A stretch of 62,214 nucleotides of DNA. It comes from JAAUQA01 sp036351435. GTDB taxonomy: Bacteria > Pseudomonadota > Gammaproteobacteria > Competibacterales > Competibacteraceae. Location: assembly GCA_036351435.1 (NCBI GenBank), contig JAZBPA010000076.1, positions 1-62,214 on the forward strand. Direction: 5' to 3'. A program made the translations under genes and the position numbers. Shown one piece after another: positions 50,911 through 58,560 of this stretch (position 1 is its first letter; each line of letters starts with the position of its first letter). The notes beneath the pieces were generated by a model. That model was not told the origin of the DNA, ran no database searches, and worked only from the letters and a program-made list of their open reading frames with translations.

Positions 50911-52203
50911 CTAACCTTGGGAGTCAGGATATACCAACAATTCCTGGCCCGGTTTAATGATGCTTTTGATGGATAGACCATTCCACCGCGCCAGTTTGCG
51001 ATAAGAAACACCATAGCGTTTGGCAATGGTGGACAAGGTATCGCCTCGTTTAACCGTGTGTTTTTGGATGGCGATCCATTTGGCGCCGGGTAACTGGTTG
51101 ACCAGTGCTTCGGCTTTCTCTAAAGGCAATAAAAAGTCATAACTGCGCTCTGGAACCGGCGTCGCGGGTTGCAGGGCTGGATTGAAACGAAAAAATTCTT
51201 CCACCTCCAAATCAGCCGCGACAAGCACTTCCTCTAAGAGCGTTTCTCCCTCCAACTCAACGGCAATACGGGCGAGATAAGGCTGAGTGCCAATTTTCGG
51301 CAGTTTTATACTGTAGTGGCGGGGATTAAATACGATACGCGATAAGGCCAACATCTTGGGCACGTAGGCTTGGGTTTCCTTTGGCAAATTCAGACTCCAA
51401 TAGTCGGTATCTTGCCCGGCAGCCAGATTGGCTTGCATGGCTCGCTGCACCCTTCCCTCTCCCGCATTGTAAGCGGCCAGCGCCAATAACCAATCTCCTT
51501 TGAAGTACTTGTGTAAATAGCTCAAATAATCCAGCGCTGCCTCAGTCGCGGCATGAATATCATAACGCCCATCGTAACCCTCAATCAGCTGTAGACCATA
51601 CTGCTCCCCGGTAGCGGGCATGATTTGCCAAAGACCGGCAGCGCCCTTAGGAGATACCGCTACCGGATCGAAAGCACTTTCAATCATCGGTAGCAAAACC
51701 AAATCTGCAGGTAGTTTGCGTCGTTCGATTTCTTGCAATAGATAGAGCAAGAACGGTTTGGCACGTTGGGCCATTAATTTGAAAAAACCGGGATTACGCT
51801 TCAAATACGCCGTTTGTTCATCAATTCGGGCATGCGCTTGACCAGTCAATACAAGACGTTTTCTAATCCGTTGCCAAAGACCGTCGGATAGTGATTTGCT
51901 GGGTGGCGGCGGTTGTTTGGCTGCTTGAGTGGGTTGGCTCTCCTTGAGTTTGTTGCTGTTCGAGGGTTGCTTAGATGATGTTCTCAGAGGTTTCTTATCT
52001 CTGATGGCGATGATGACATCCGGCGAAGGCGCGACACGGGACAATGTGGGCGTGATTGATTGCGACTCCAATTGCTCCGAATCGCTCCACGCTGGAGAAG
52101 ACCACAGGCCAAACATTGCGAGGAGGGTTGCAATGCGGATAAGCCTTGGTTGCGAAAGCCGTATTATAGCAACCCAGCGCCTAAACTGATTGATTAGTAT
52201 CAT
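50911..52203 (-). CDS. mltD: membrane-bound lytic murein transglycosylase D-like, with LysM
   Basis: A 430-residue periplasmic enzyme cleaving the glycan strands of peptidoglycan. A signal-like N-terminus (IRIATLLAMFGLWSSPAWS) is followed by a Pro/Lys/Gln-rich linker. The SLT domain at about 150-310 has LVLLPMIESAFDPVAVSPKGAAGLWQIMPATGEQYG with the catalytic Glu and ALAAYNAGEGRVQRAM. One LysM is seen at the C-terminus (HTVKRGDTLSTIAKRYGVSYRKLARWNG). E. coli MltD has two LysM; no lipobox cysteine is seen here, so it may be soluble or anchored by the signal helix. Confidence 0.9.
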   Translation of the reverse strand: MILINQFRRWVAIIRLSQPRLIRIATLLAMFGLWSSPAWSDSEQLESQSITPTLSRVAPSPDVIIAIRDKKPLRTSSKQPSNSNKLKESQPTQAAKQPPPPSKSLSDGLWQRIRKRLVLTGQAHARIDEQTAYLKRNPGFFKLMAQRAKPFLLYLLQEIERRKLPADLVLLPMIESAFDPVAVSPKGAAGLWQIMPATGEQYGLQLIEGYDGRYDIHAATEAALDYLSYLHKYFKGDWLLALAAYNAGEGRVQRAMQANLAAGQDTDYWSLNLPKETQAYVPKMLALSRIVFNPRHYSIKLPKIGTQPYLARIAVELEGETLLEEVLVAADLEVEEFFRFNPALQPATPVPERSYDFLLPLEKAEALVNQLPGAKWIAIQKHTVKRGDTLSTIAKRYGVSYRKLARWNGLSIKSIIKPGQELLVYPDSQG

Positions 52204-52303
52204 ATTGGTTTCTCGTTACGCTCTCGGGCAAACCTCAATCATTCATTCTTCCCATGCTTCCTGAATAGAACCTGAATCGTCGCCAAGTGATGCTGCTGTT
52301 ACC

Positions 52304-53224
52304 CTATGCACTCTCAGAAGAAAAACTATCGAGACTGTGGGCCCGTCGTGCTGCACCGGGTCCTATCCCATAATGCCGCTTGTACGCCCGCCGGAAAGCG
52401 GCCTCGGTGTGATAACCGACCGCCTCAGCAATCATTGCTACCGAGCAGCGCGGATTTTGCAGGAGTTCATTAGCACGCCGCATCCGTACTGCGTTCAGAT
52501 ACTGCATCGGCGATTCACCCACCAGTTCGGTGAACCGGATAGCGAATGTCGTGCGGGACAAACCGGCTACCGCAGCCAGTGCCTCCACCGTCCAGGCATT
52601 ACCAGGCGCACGATGGGCTGCAGCTAGTGCCTTGGCCAGTTGAGGGTCGGCAAGCGCGGCCAATAGACCGTGACGGTCCGTACTGTTTTCCAGCTGAAAG
52701 CGCAGAATCATCACAAAAAGCGCCGCGGCGAGTGTGTCCAACACCAACTGGCTACCGATTTGTTCGCTGTCGGCTTCCATCAGGATCAAACGTGCCAACT
52801 GCTCCAGCTTGGCGTAACGTGCAGTTTGTTCGGCGCGGACGATGATAACTTCGGGCAAAGATTCCAGAATCGGATTGCGACCCTGCTCACCAAAGTCGAA
52901 GTACCCGCACATCACTGTCGTGGCCGGTCCTTGATCAGACTGTGGGTACCCTATTGTTTCGGTCGGACGGGGACAAGCAGTCAGTAGGTGCCAAGCGTCA
53001 TGGGGAAAAACCACCAGATCACCGGCTTGTAACGGGATCACAGTCTCACCTTCATGACGCTGTAGCCAACAGGTGCCACGTCCGATCAGGTGAAACGTCG
53101 CCTTATGTCGCCCTGCAGTGTTGATCTCCCAGTGTCCACAGTAACTGGCATGGGCAAAAACACGAGCGCTAAGCCGATAGCTTGAAAGCACTTCAGTCAG
53201 CAAATCATCTGAACGATAGGTCAT
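52304..53224 (-). CDS. AraC-family transcriptional regulator with cupin domain
   Basis: A 306-residue regulator. The N-terminal half is a cupin (Cupin_6 type) with GTCWLQRHEGETVIPLQAGDLVVFPHDAWHLL. The C-terminal 100 residues are an AraC helix-turn-helix pair: WTVEALAAVAGLSRTTFAIRFTELVGESPMQYLNAVRMRRANELL and VAMIAEAVGYHTEAAFRRAYKRHYG. Such proteins usually respond to small molecules and often control adjacent genes; the gene is flanked on the same strand by mltD and the adenosyltransferase and no target is evident. The gene starts at an ATG at 53224. Confidence 0.92.
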   Translation of the reverse strand: MTYRSDDLLTEVLSSYRLSARVFAHASYCGHWEINTAGRHKATFHLIGRGTCWLQRHEGETVIPLQAGDLVVFPHDAWHLLTACPRPTETIGYPQSDQGPATTVMCGYFDFGEQGRNPILESLPEVIIVRAEQTARYAKLEQLARLILMEADSEQIGSQLVLDTLAAALFVMILRFQLENSTDRHGLLAALADPQLAKALAAAHRAPGNAWTVEALAAVAGLSRTTFAIRFTELVGESPMQYLNAVRMRRANELLQNPRCSVAMIAEAVGYHTEAAFRRAYKRHYGIGPGAARRAHSLDSFSSESA

Positions 53225-53311
53225 AAAAAGCGGGATTTTTGGTATAGATCATTCGTAATTATTGGGCGATCATAACCTCTACAAACCCCGCTGACAACAC
53301 CAACTCAGTAA

Positions 53312-53344
53312 AGCCACAGGCGGTCCGCTCGGTCTTCTGTGGCT
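53312..53344 (-). terminator. hairpin after the adenosyltransferase gene
   Basis: AGCCACAG (53312-53319) and CTGTGGCT (53337-53344) form an eight-base stem with a loop that itself can pair (GCGG/CCGC). On the minus strand it lies 22 bases after the adenosyltransferase stop and ends CTTTA, a poor T-tract. A weak intrinsic terminator is likely. Confidence 0.55.
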
Positions 53345-53366
53345 CTATTCGGTCGGATATTAATCG

Positions 53367-53942
53367 TTAGTCTTCGGTTGGTTGGATTTTTTTTCGTTTT
53401 CGATCATGTCGCCATAGCACTTCTTGGCCGCCCTCATCACGGGCCAGGATGCGACACAGCACGAAGAGTAAATCTGACAGCCGGTTGATGTAAGCTTGAC
53501 CGTGAGCATTGATGGTTTCCTGGCGGGCCAGACGCACGGTATGTCGTTCGGCGCGTCGGCAAACCGCTCGTGCCAGATGGCAAGCCGCTGCGGCAGGGCC
53601 ACCGCCGGGTAGAATAAATTCTTTTAACGGGGGCAGATCGGTATTGAAAGCGTCCAATTCCTGTTCCAGCACAGTTACATCATCCGCTTGAATAGCCTCA
53701 TAGCCTGGCATACTCAACTCGCCACCTAAATCAAACAACTTGTGTTGTACTTCGCTCAAGCAATCACTAATGGTGGGGCGGATGTCGTGTGCCAGCACCA
53801 TGCCGATAGTGCAGTTCAGCTCGTCCACTTGGCCGATGGTTTCGATGCGCAGACTATCTTTGTCGACGCGCTCGCCGCCGCCTAAACCGGTAGTGCCTTT
53901 GTCGCCGGTCCGGGTGTAAATCTTGGAAAGTCGGTGTCCCAT
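53367..53942 (-). CDS. cob(I)alamin adenosyltransferase, PduO type
   Basis: A 191-residue trimeric enzyme that moves an adenosyl group from ATP to cob(I)alamin to make adenosylcobalamin. The N-terminal ATP site is KIYTRTGDKGTTGLGGGERVDKDSLRIE. Further signature text is GQVDELNCTIG, LPGGGPAAAACHLARAVCRRAERHTV (active-site helix) and YINRLSDLLFVLCRILARDEGG. Adenosylcobalamin is the cofactor of methylmalonyl-CoA mutase, the step after propionyl-CoA carboxylase encoded at 46204-49733. The mutase itself is not in the window. Confidence 0.95.
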   Translation of the reverse strand: MGHRLSKIYTRTGDKGTTGLGGGERVDKDSLRIETIGQVDELNCTIGMVLAHDIRPTISDCLSEVQHKLFDLGGELSMPGYEAIQADDVTVLEQELDAFNTDLPPLKEFILPGGGPAAAACHLARAVCRRAERHTVRLARQETINAHGQAYINRLSDLLFVLCRILARDEGGQEVLWRHDRKRKKIQPTED

Positions 53943-54067
53943 ACATGGTTCCTATTCAGATCGTTTTACGCGATACTCTTAACATAACAAGTTTGCTTGC
54001 GCTCGGCCAATGGCCGATTCAGTAGAGCCTGGAAACAAAAAAATCCCCGGCGATTCATAGACAAGAC

Positions 54068-54096
54068 TTGCCAACGGCGCGTTGCTTCGGTAATCT
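54068..54096 (+). promoter_or_regulatory. candidate tRNA-Val promoter
   Basis: TTGCCA (54068-54073) is five of six to the -35 consensus; TAATCT (54091-54096) follows after 17 bases as a weak -10. Transcription would start about nine bases before the tRNA gene. The spacing is ideal but the -10 is poor. Confidence 0.45.
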
Positions 54097-54111
54097 TCCC
54101 CTATCAACAAC

Positions 54112-54188
54112 AGGCGCGTAGCTCAGCTGGTTAGAGCACCACCTTGACATGGTGGGGGTCGTTGGTTCGAGTCCAATCGCGCCTACCA
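54112..54188 (+). tRNA. tRNA-Val (GAC anticodon)
   Basis: A complete 77-base cloverleaf. The acceptor stem pairs AGGCGCG (54112-54118) with CGCGCCT (54178-54184). The D arm is GCTC...GAGC, the anticodon stem CCACC/GGTGG encloses TTGACAT with anticodon GAC, and the T arm is GTTGG TTCGAGT CCAAT. CCA is encoded at 54186-54188. The gene lies alone before thrS, followed by a hairpin terminator. Confidence 0.97.
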
Positions 54189-54219
54189 CATTTCGACGGC
54201 GTAAATAACTTCAGATAAT

Positions 54220-54265
54220 GGCGTGCCGTTCCTTCCGAAAGGAAGCAAGCGCGGCTCGCCTTTTT
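54220..54265 (+). terminator. terminator between tRNA-Val and thrS
   Basis: GGCG-T-GCCG (54220-54228) pairs with CGGC-T-CGCC (54252-54260), with an inner hairpin TTCCTT-CCGA-AAGGAA (54229-54244), followed by TTTTT. It ends 44 bases before thrS. It most likely stops tRNA-Val transcription; a role as attenuator for thrS cannot be excluded. Confidence 0.7.
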
Positions 54266-54308
54266 GTTTGCCCGATTTTGAGAGACGGATTATTTAGGAA
54301 AAGCAGTC

Positions 54309-56225
54309 ATGCCGGTCATCGCACTTCCCGACGGTAGTCAGCGCGAATTCGATCACCCTGTGTCTGTTCACGAGGTGGCGGCCGCTCTTGGCCCGGGGTT
54401 AGCCAAAGCAGCTTTGGCTGCCGAGGTCGATGGCTCGCTGGTCGATACCTCGCATGTGATTGAGCAGGATGCTGCTGTGAACATCATCACTGCACGTGAC
54501 CCCGAAGGACTGGAAATTATCCGTCATTCCACGGCGCATTTGTTGGCGCATGCCGTTAAGCAGTTGTATCCGTCTGCGCAAGTCACCATCGGCCCGGTTA
54601 TTGAGAACGGCTTTTATTACGACTTTGCCTTCGAACGCCCGTTCACGCCGGAAGATTTGGAACAGATCGAAGCCCGCATGAAGGCGCTGGCGAGTTCGGA
54701 TACTGCGGTAGAACGCCTGTTGATGCCTCGTGATGAGGCGGTTTCTTTATTTCGCGGAATGGGCGAGGAATACAAAGCCGAAATCATTGCCGGTATTCCA
54801 GCTGAGGAAGGGATTTCTCTGTACCGTCAAGGCGATTTTATTGACTTGTGCCGGGGTCCCCATGTGCCAAATACCGTGCACCTCAAGGCGTTTAAGCTGA
54901 TGAAGGTGGCCGGGGCTTACTGGCGAGGTGACTCCAATAACGAGACCTTGCAACGGATTTATGGCACGGCTTGGTCTGATGCAAAGGCGTTGAAGGCCTA
55001 TTTGCGGCGCTTGGAAGAAGCAGAAAAGCGCGATCATCGCCGTCTTGCTAAGGCGCTAGACCTGTTTCATTTGCAGGAAGAAGCGCCGGGCATGGTGTTT
55101 TGGCATGACAATGGCTGGTCGGTTTATACCACGATTCAGAATTACATCCGCCAGTTATTGCGCGAACACGGCTATCAAGAGGTTCACACGCCGCAGATCG
55201 TAGACCGTAGCTTATGGGAAAAATCCGGGCATTGGGACAAGTTCGCCGATGAGATTTTCATCACTCACTCGGAGAACCGGGACTACGCTCTGAAGCCCAT
55301 GAATTGCCCCTGTCATATTCAAATCTTCAATCAGGGTTTAAAGAGCTACCGCGATTTGCCGTTGCGGTTGGCCGAATTCGGTTCCTGTCATCGCAACGAG
55401 CTTTCCGGGGCGTTGCATGGTCTGATGCGGGTGCGCAATTTCGTCCAGGATGACGCGCATATTTTCTGCACCGAAGAGCAAATCCAACCCGAAGTATCGG
55501 CCTTTATGGATTTAATGTTTGAAGTCTATGCGGCCTTCGGTTTCGACGATATTCTGATTGCCCTATCCACCCGACCGGAGAAACGGGTCGGTAGCGACGA
55601 GATCTGGGACAAAGCGGAACAGGCGCTGGAACTGGCCCTGAATAAGCGCGGTTTGCCTTGGAAAAGACAACCCGGGGAAGGTGCTTTTTACGGTCCCAAG
55701 ATCGATTTTTCTCTACGTGATTGTTTGGATCGGGTATGGCAGTGCGGTACCGTGCAGGTCGATTTCAATATGCCCGGTCGGTTGGATGCCAGCTATGTCG
55801 GCGAAGACAGCAGCCGCAGAACGCCGGTCATGTTGCATCGAGCGATTCTCGGCTCATTGGAACGCTTTATCGGTATCTTAATCGAACATTACGCTGGCGC
55901 GTTACCGACTTGGCTGGCACCGGTTCAAGCTGCGGTGTTGACGATTACCGATCAGCAGCACGATTATGCTGCTGCGGTAAAAAAATCGCTTGCCCAACAA
56001 GGCTTCCGCGTGAAAGCGGACTTGAGAAACGAAAAAATCGGTTTTAAAATCCGCGAGCATACCTTGCAACGAATACCCTATCTGCTTGTTATTGGTGATC
56101 GGGAAGTCGAGACCGAAACTGTTGCTGTGCGCAAGCGCAATGGCGACGATCTAGGTGGAATGAACCTTGACGCTTTCTCGGAACGGCTTAGTACCGATAT
56201 TGCCAATCGTAGCCATAGTGTTTAA
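54309..56225 (+). CDS. thrS: threonine-tRNA ligase
   Basis: A 638-residue class II synthetase, the usual length. The TGS domain opens MPVIALPDGSQREFDHPVSVHEVAAAL. The editing domain has HSTAHLLAHAVKQLYP (two His) and IENGFYYDF. The catalytic core shows NYIRQLLREHGYQEVHTPQIVD, LKPMNCPCHIQIF with the zinc-binding Cys, FGSCHRNELSGALHGLMRVRNFVQDDAHIFC (motif 2) and GSLERFIGILIEHYAG (motif 3), then the anticodon domain. It heads the conserved translation operon with infC, rpmI, rplT, pheS, pheT and ihfA. Confidence 0.98.
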   Translation: MPVIALPDGSQREFDHPVSVHEVAAALGPGLAKAALAAEVDGSLVDTSHVIEQDAAVNIITARDPEGLEIIRHSTAHLLAHAVKQLYPSAQVTIGPVIENGFYYDFAFERPFTPEDLEQIEARMKALASSDTAVERLLMPRDEAVSLFRGMGEEYKAEIIAGIPAEEGISLYRQGDFIDLCRGPHVPNTVHLKAFKLMKVAGAYWRGDSNNETLQRIYGTAWSDAKALKAYLRRLEEAEKRDHRRLAKALDLFHLQEEAPGMVFWHDNGWSVYTTIQNYIRQLLREHGYQEVHTPQIVDRSLWEKSGHWDKFADEIFITHSENRDYALKPMNCPCHIQIFNQGLKSYRDLPLRLAEFGSCHRNELSGALHGLMRVRNFVQDDAHIFCTEEQIQPEVSAFMDLMFEVYAAFGFDDILIALSTRPEKRVGSDEIWDKAEQALELALNKRGLPWKRQPGEGAFYGPKIDFSLRDCLDRVWQCGTVQVDFNMPGRLDASYVGEDSSRRTPVMLHRAILGSLERFIGILIEHYAGALPTWLAPVQAAVLTITDQQHDYAAAVKKSLAQQGFRVKADLRNEKIGFKIREHTLQRIPYLLVIGDREVETETVAVRKRNGDDLGGMNLDAFSERLSTDIANRSHSV

Positions 56226-56252
56226 CTACCATAAAAAGCTTTGGAGGATTGA

Positions 56253-56771
56253 ATTATAGCCACTAACAAGATTCGGCTGAATGAAGAAATTACCGTGCGG
56301 GAAGTGCGCTTAATTGATCAAGAGGGTGAACAGGTCGGAGTGGTCTCCCTTGCAGAAGCCTTACGCAGTGCTGAAGAAGCCGAACTGGATCTTGTAGAAA
56401 TCTCCCCAACTGCTAGCCCGCCGGTTTGCCGTATCATGGATTACGGTAAATTTCGGTTCGAACAGAACAAAAAGCAGCAGGAAGCCAGGAAAAAGCAGAA
56501 GCAAATTCAAGTCAAGGAAGTGAAGTTTCGTCCCGGAACGGAAGAAGGCGACTATCAGGTCAAGTTGCGTAACCTGGTCCGTTTCCTTAGCGACGGAGAC
56601 AAAACCAAGGTCACCTTACGGTTCCGAGGTCGGGAGATGGCGCATCAGGATCTGGGATTTAAATTGTTAAAGCGGGTCGAAGCCGACTTGCTTGACTACG
56701 GTACCGTAGAACAATATCCGAAAATGGAAGGGCGGCAGATGGTCATGGTCGTCGCCCCGTTGAAGAAATAA
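56253..56771 (+). CDS. infC: translation initiation factor IF-3, non-AUG start
   Basis: A 172-residue factor that keeps 30S subunits free and checks start-codon pairing. No ATG, GTG or TTG fits the true N-terminus; ATT (56253-56255) or the next codon ATA is the start, with GGAGG at 56243-56247. From there the frame reads ATNKIRLNEEITVREVRLID. The N-domain has LDLVEISPTASPPVCRIMDYGKFRFEQ and the C-domain has VKEVKFRPGTEEGDYQVKLRNL and VTLRFRGREMAHQDLG. IF-3 is known to repress its own message through a rare AUU start, so this fits autoregulation. A GTG at 56295 would cut off the N-terminus. Confidence 0.95.
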   Translation: MIATNKIRLNEEITVREVRLIDQEGEQVGVVSLAEALRSAEEAELDLVEISPTASPPVCRIMDYGKFRFEQNKKQQEARKKQKQIQVKEVKFRPGTEEGDYQVKLRNLVRFLSDGDKTKVTLRFRGREMAHQDLGFKLLKRVEADLLDYGTVEQYPKMEGRQMVMVVAPLKK

Positions 56772-56842
56772 ATAAGGCGATTCAAACCATGCCGTGAGTT
56801 CAATGGGATCGCCATGACCTGATTGAAAAAGACGGAGTTATC

Positions 56843-57040
56843 ATGCCAAAGATTAAAACTAACCGTGGTGCCGCAAAGCGTTTCAGTCGCACCGGCTCTG
56901 GCGGTTTCAAATGTTCTCATTCGCACGCCCGTCATATCTTGACGAAAAAGACGCCTAAGCGGAAACGGCACCTGCGGGGAACAACGATGGTTCACAAGGC
57001 CGATGTTCCGCTGGTGCGGCGCATGATGCCTTACGGTTAA
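56843..57040 (+). CDS. rpmI: 50S ribosomal protein L35
   Basis: A 65-residue very basic ribosomal protein with the normal length and text: PKIKTNRGAAKRFSRTGSGGFK, KCSHSHARHILTKKTPKRKRHL-like and a C-terminal VRRMMPYG. It lies between infC and rplT as in most bacteria, and rplT follows 15 bases later. Confidence 0.98.
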   Translation: MPKIKTNRGAAKRFSRTGSGGFKCSHSHARHILTKKTPKRKRHLRGTTMVHKADVPLVRRMMPYG

Positions 57041-57055
57041 TGGAGGTAATGCATT

Positions 57056-57418
57056 ATGGCCCGCGTTAAACGGGGAGTAATTGCTCGCGCCCGGCACAAG
57101 AAGGTGATGCAAAAGGCTAAAGGGTACTACGGTGCTCGCAGTCGGGTTTATAGAGTAGCTAAACAGGCGGTCATCAAAGCCGGTCAATATGCCTATCGGG
57201 ATCGCCGCCAGCGGAAACGGCAGTTTCGCGCCCTGTGGATTGTGCGTATCAATGCTGCTGCGCGGGAAAATGGCTTGAGTTATAGCCGTCTCATGGACGG
57301 GCTAAATAAAGCTGCCGTTGCGATTGATCGTAAGGTGTTGGCGGATTTGGCCGTGCAAGACAAGCCTGCGTTTGCGGCCCTCGCAGAAAAAGCCAGGGCA
57401 GCCCTCAACGCTGCATAA
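57056..57418 (+). CDS. rplT: 50S ribosomal protein L20
   Basis: A 120-residue basic ribosomal protein. ARVKRGVIARARHKKVMQKAKGYYGARSR is the conserved start, then YAYRDRRQRKRQFRALWIVRINAAARENGLSYSRLM. In relatives L20 represses translation of its own operon by binding upstream mRNA. GGAGG lies before the ATG. A terminator follows before pheS. Confidence 0.98.
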   Translation: MARVKRGVIARARHKKVMQKAKGYYGARSRVYRVAKQAVIKAGQYAYRDRRQRKRQFRALWIVRINAAARENGLSYSRLMDGLNKAAVAIDRKVLADLAVQDKPAFAALAEKARAALNAA

Positions 57419-57453
57419 TTTCTAAACCGTATCGTTATCCGGTCATGTTAGAG

Positions 57454-57483
57454 GGGAAAGGCCCACCAACCTTTCCCTTTTTT
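57454..57483 (+). terminator. intrinsic terminator or attenuator between rplT and pheS
   Basis: GGGAAAGG (57454-57461) pairs with CCTTTCCC (57470-57477) around CCCACCAA, followed by six T. This is a textbook terminator inside the operon, 40 bases before pheS. It may separate ribosomal protein from synthetase expression, or be regulated. Confidence 0.8.
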
Positions 57484-57522
57484 GTTGGGCGCCCTATCAG
57501 AACGTCCCGGGAGACATGAGCT

Positions 57523-58539
57523 TTGGAAGATCTAGTGAAACTCGTTCACGATGCGCAATATGCGCTCACTCAGGTTGATAATCTCAGCCAAGTGGAACAG
57601 TTGCGAGTGCAGTATTTAGGCAAAAAAGGGGTGCTGACTGAGCAACTCAAGCAGCTCGGCCAGTTGCCTGTTGAACAGCGTCCCGCGGCGGGACAGGCCA
57701 TCAATGTGGCTAAGCAGGATATTCAGGCGGCCATTGAAACCCGCAAAACCGCTCTGTTAGAGCAGCAGCTTGATGCCCAATTGGCCAGTGAAGCGATTGA
57801 TGTCAGTCTGCCGGGTCGTGGTCAACAACCTGGTGGTTTGCACCCGATCACCCGTACCTTGAATCGTATCGAATCGTTTTTTGCCGAAATCGGCTTTACG
57901 GTGGCCGAGGGTCCAGAAGTCGAGGACGATTTTCACAACTTTGAAGCCTTGAACATCCCGGAACATCACCCGGCCCGGGCGATGCACGACACGTTTTATT
58001 TCGACAGCCGGCTGCTATTGCGAACCCACACCTCCAATGTGCAGATTCGCACCATGGAAACTCAACAACCGCCGCTGCGCATCATCGCGCCCGGTCGAGT
58101 TTACCGCTGCGATTCGGATTTGACCCACACCCCGATGTTCCATCAAGTGGAGGGGCTGTTTGTCGATGAGGGAGTGAGCTTCGTCGGCCTTAGGGGAGTG
58201 CTCAACGAGTTTCTGCGCAATTTCTTCGAGCGGGAATTACAAGTGCGATTTCGCCCGTCCTATTTCCCGTTCACTGAACCGTCGGCGGAAGTGGATATCG
58301 AGTGCGTGATGTGTAACGGTTCGGGTTGCCGCGTGTGCAGTCATACCGGCTGGTTGGAGGTGTTGGGCTGCGGGATGGTTCATCCCCAGGTGTTCAGCTC
58401 GGTGGGTATCGACAGCGAACGCTATACCGGTTATGCCTTTGGCATGGGGGTAGAACGGCTGGCCATGCTGCGGTATGGCGTGAACGACATGCGCTTGTAT
58501 TTCGACAACGATCTGCGTTTTCTGCGGCAATTTCGGTAA
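57523..58539 (+). CDS. pheS: phenylalanine-tRNA ligase alpha subunit
   Basis: A 338-residue catalytic subunit, near the usual 327-340. The start is a TTG at 57523 with GGGAG nine bases upstream. The N-terminal coiled coil contains QVEQLRVQYLGKKGVLTEQLKQLG. The class II core has GLHPITRTLNRIESFFAEIGF, LLRTHTSNVQIRTM, PGRVYRCDSDLTHTPMFHQVEGL (motif 2), PSYFPFTEPSAEVDIE and GFGMGVERLAML-type text GMGVERLAMLRYGVNDMR (motif 3). A cluster CVMCNGSGCRVC lies near residue 265. Works as a heterotetramer with PheT. Confidence 0.98.
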   Translation: MEDLVKLVHDAQYALTQVDNLSQVEQLRVQYLGKKGVLTEQLKQLGQLPVEQRPAAGQAINVAKQDIQAAIETRKTALLEQQLDAQLASEAIDVSLPGRGQQPGGLHPITRTLNRIESFFAEIGFTVAEGPEVEDDFHNFEALNIPEHHPARAMHDTFYFDSRLLLRTHTSNVQIRTMETQQPPLRIIAPGRVYRCDSDLTHTPMFHQVEGLFVDEGVSFVGLRGVLNEFLRNFFERELQVRFRPSYFPFTEPSAEVDIECVMCNGSGCRVCSHTGWLEVLGCGMVHPQVFSSVGIDSERYTGYAFGMGVERLAMLRYGVNDMRLYFDNDLRFLRQFR

Positions 58540-58560
58540 CTTCACGATGAAGGCGAAGCA

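Noticed and set aside
52204..53366. Cobalamin riboswitch near the adenosyltransferase gene
   Set aside because: I saw no B12-box-like sequence or extended leader upstream of 53942 or in this stretch.
56295..56771. GTG at 56295 as the start of infC
   Set aside because: It removes the conserved N-terminal segment NKIRLNEEI and has no ribosome site, whereas GGAGG lies correctly before 56253/56256.
57445..57519. Small open frame with Phe codons (MLEGKGPPTFPFFVG...) before pheS, like a PheM attenuation leader
   Set aside because: It has no ribosome site, and its Phe codons lie in the 3' arm and T-tract of the terminator, too late for a stalled ribosome to control it in the classical way.
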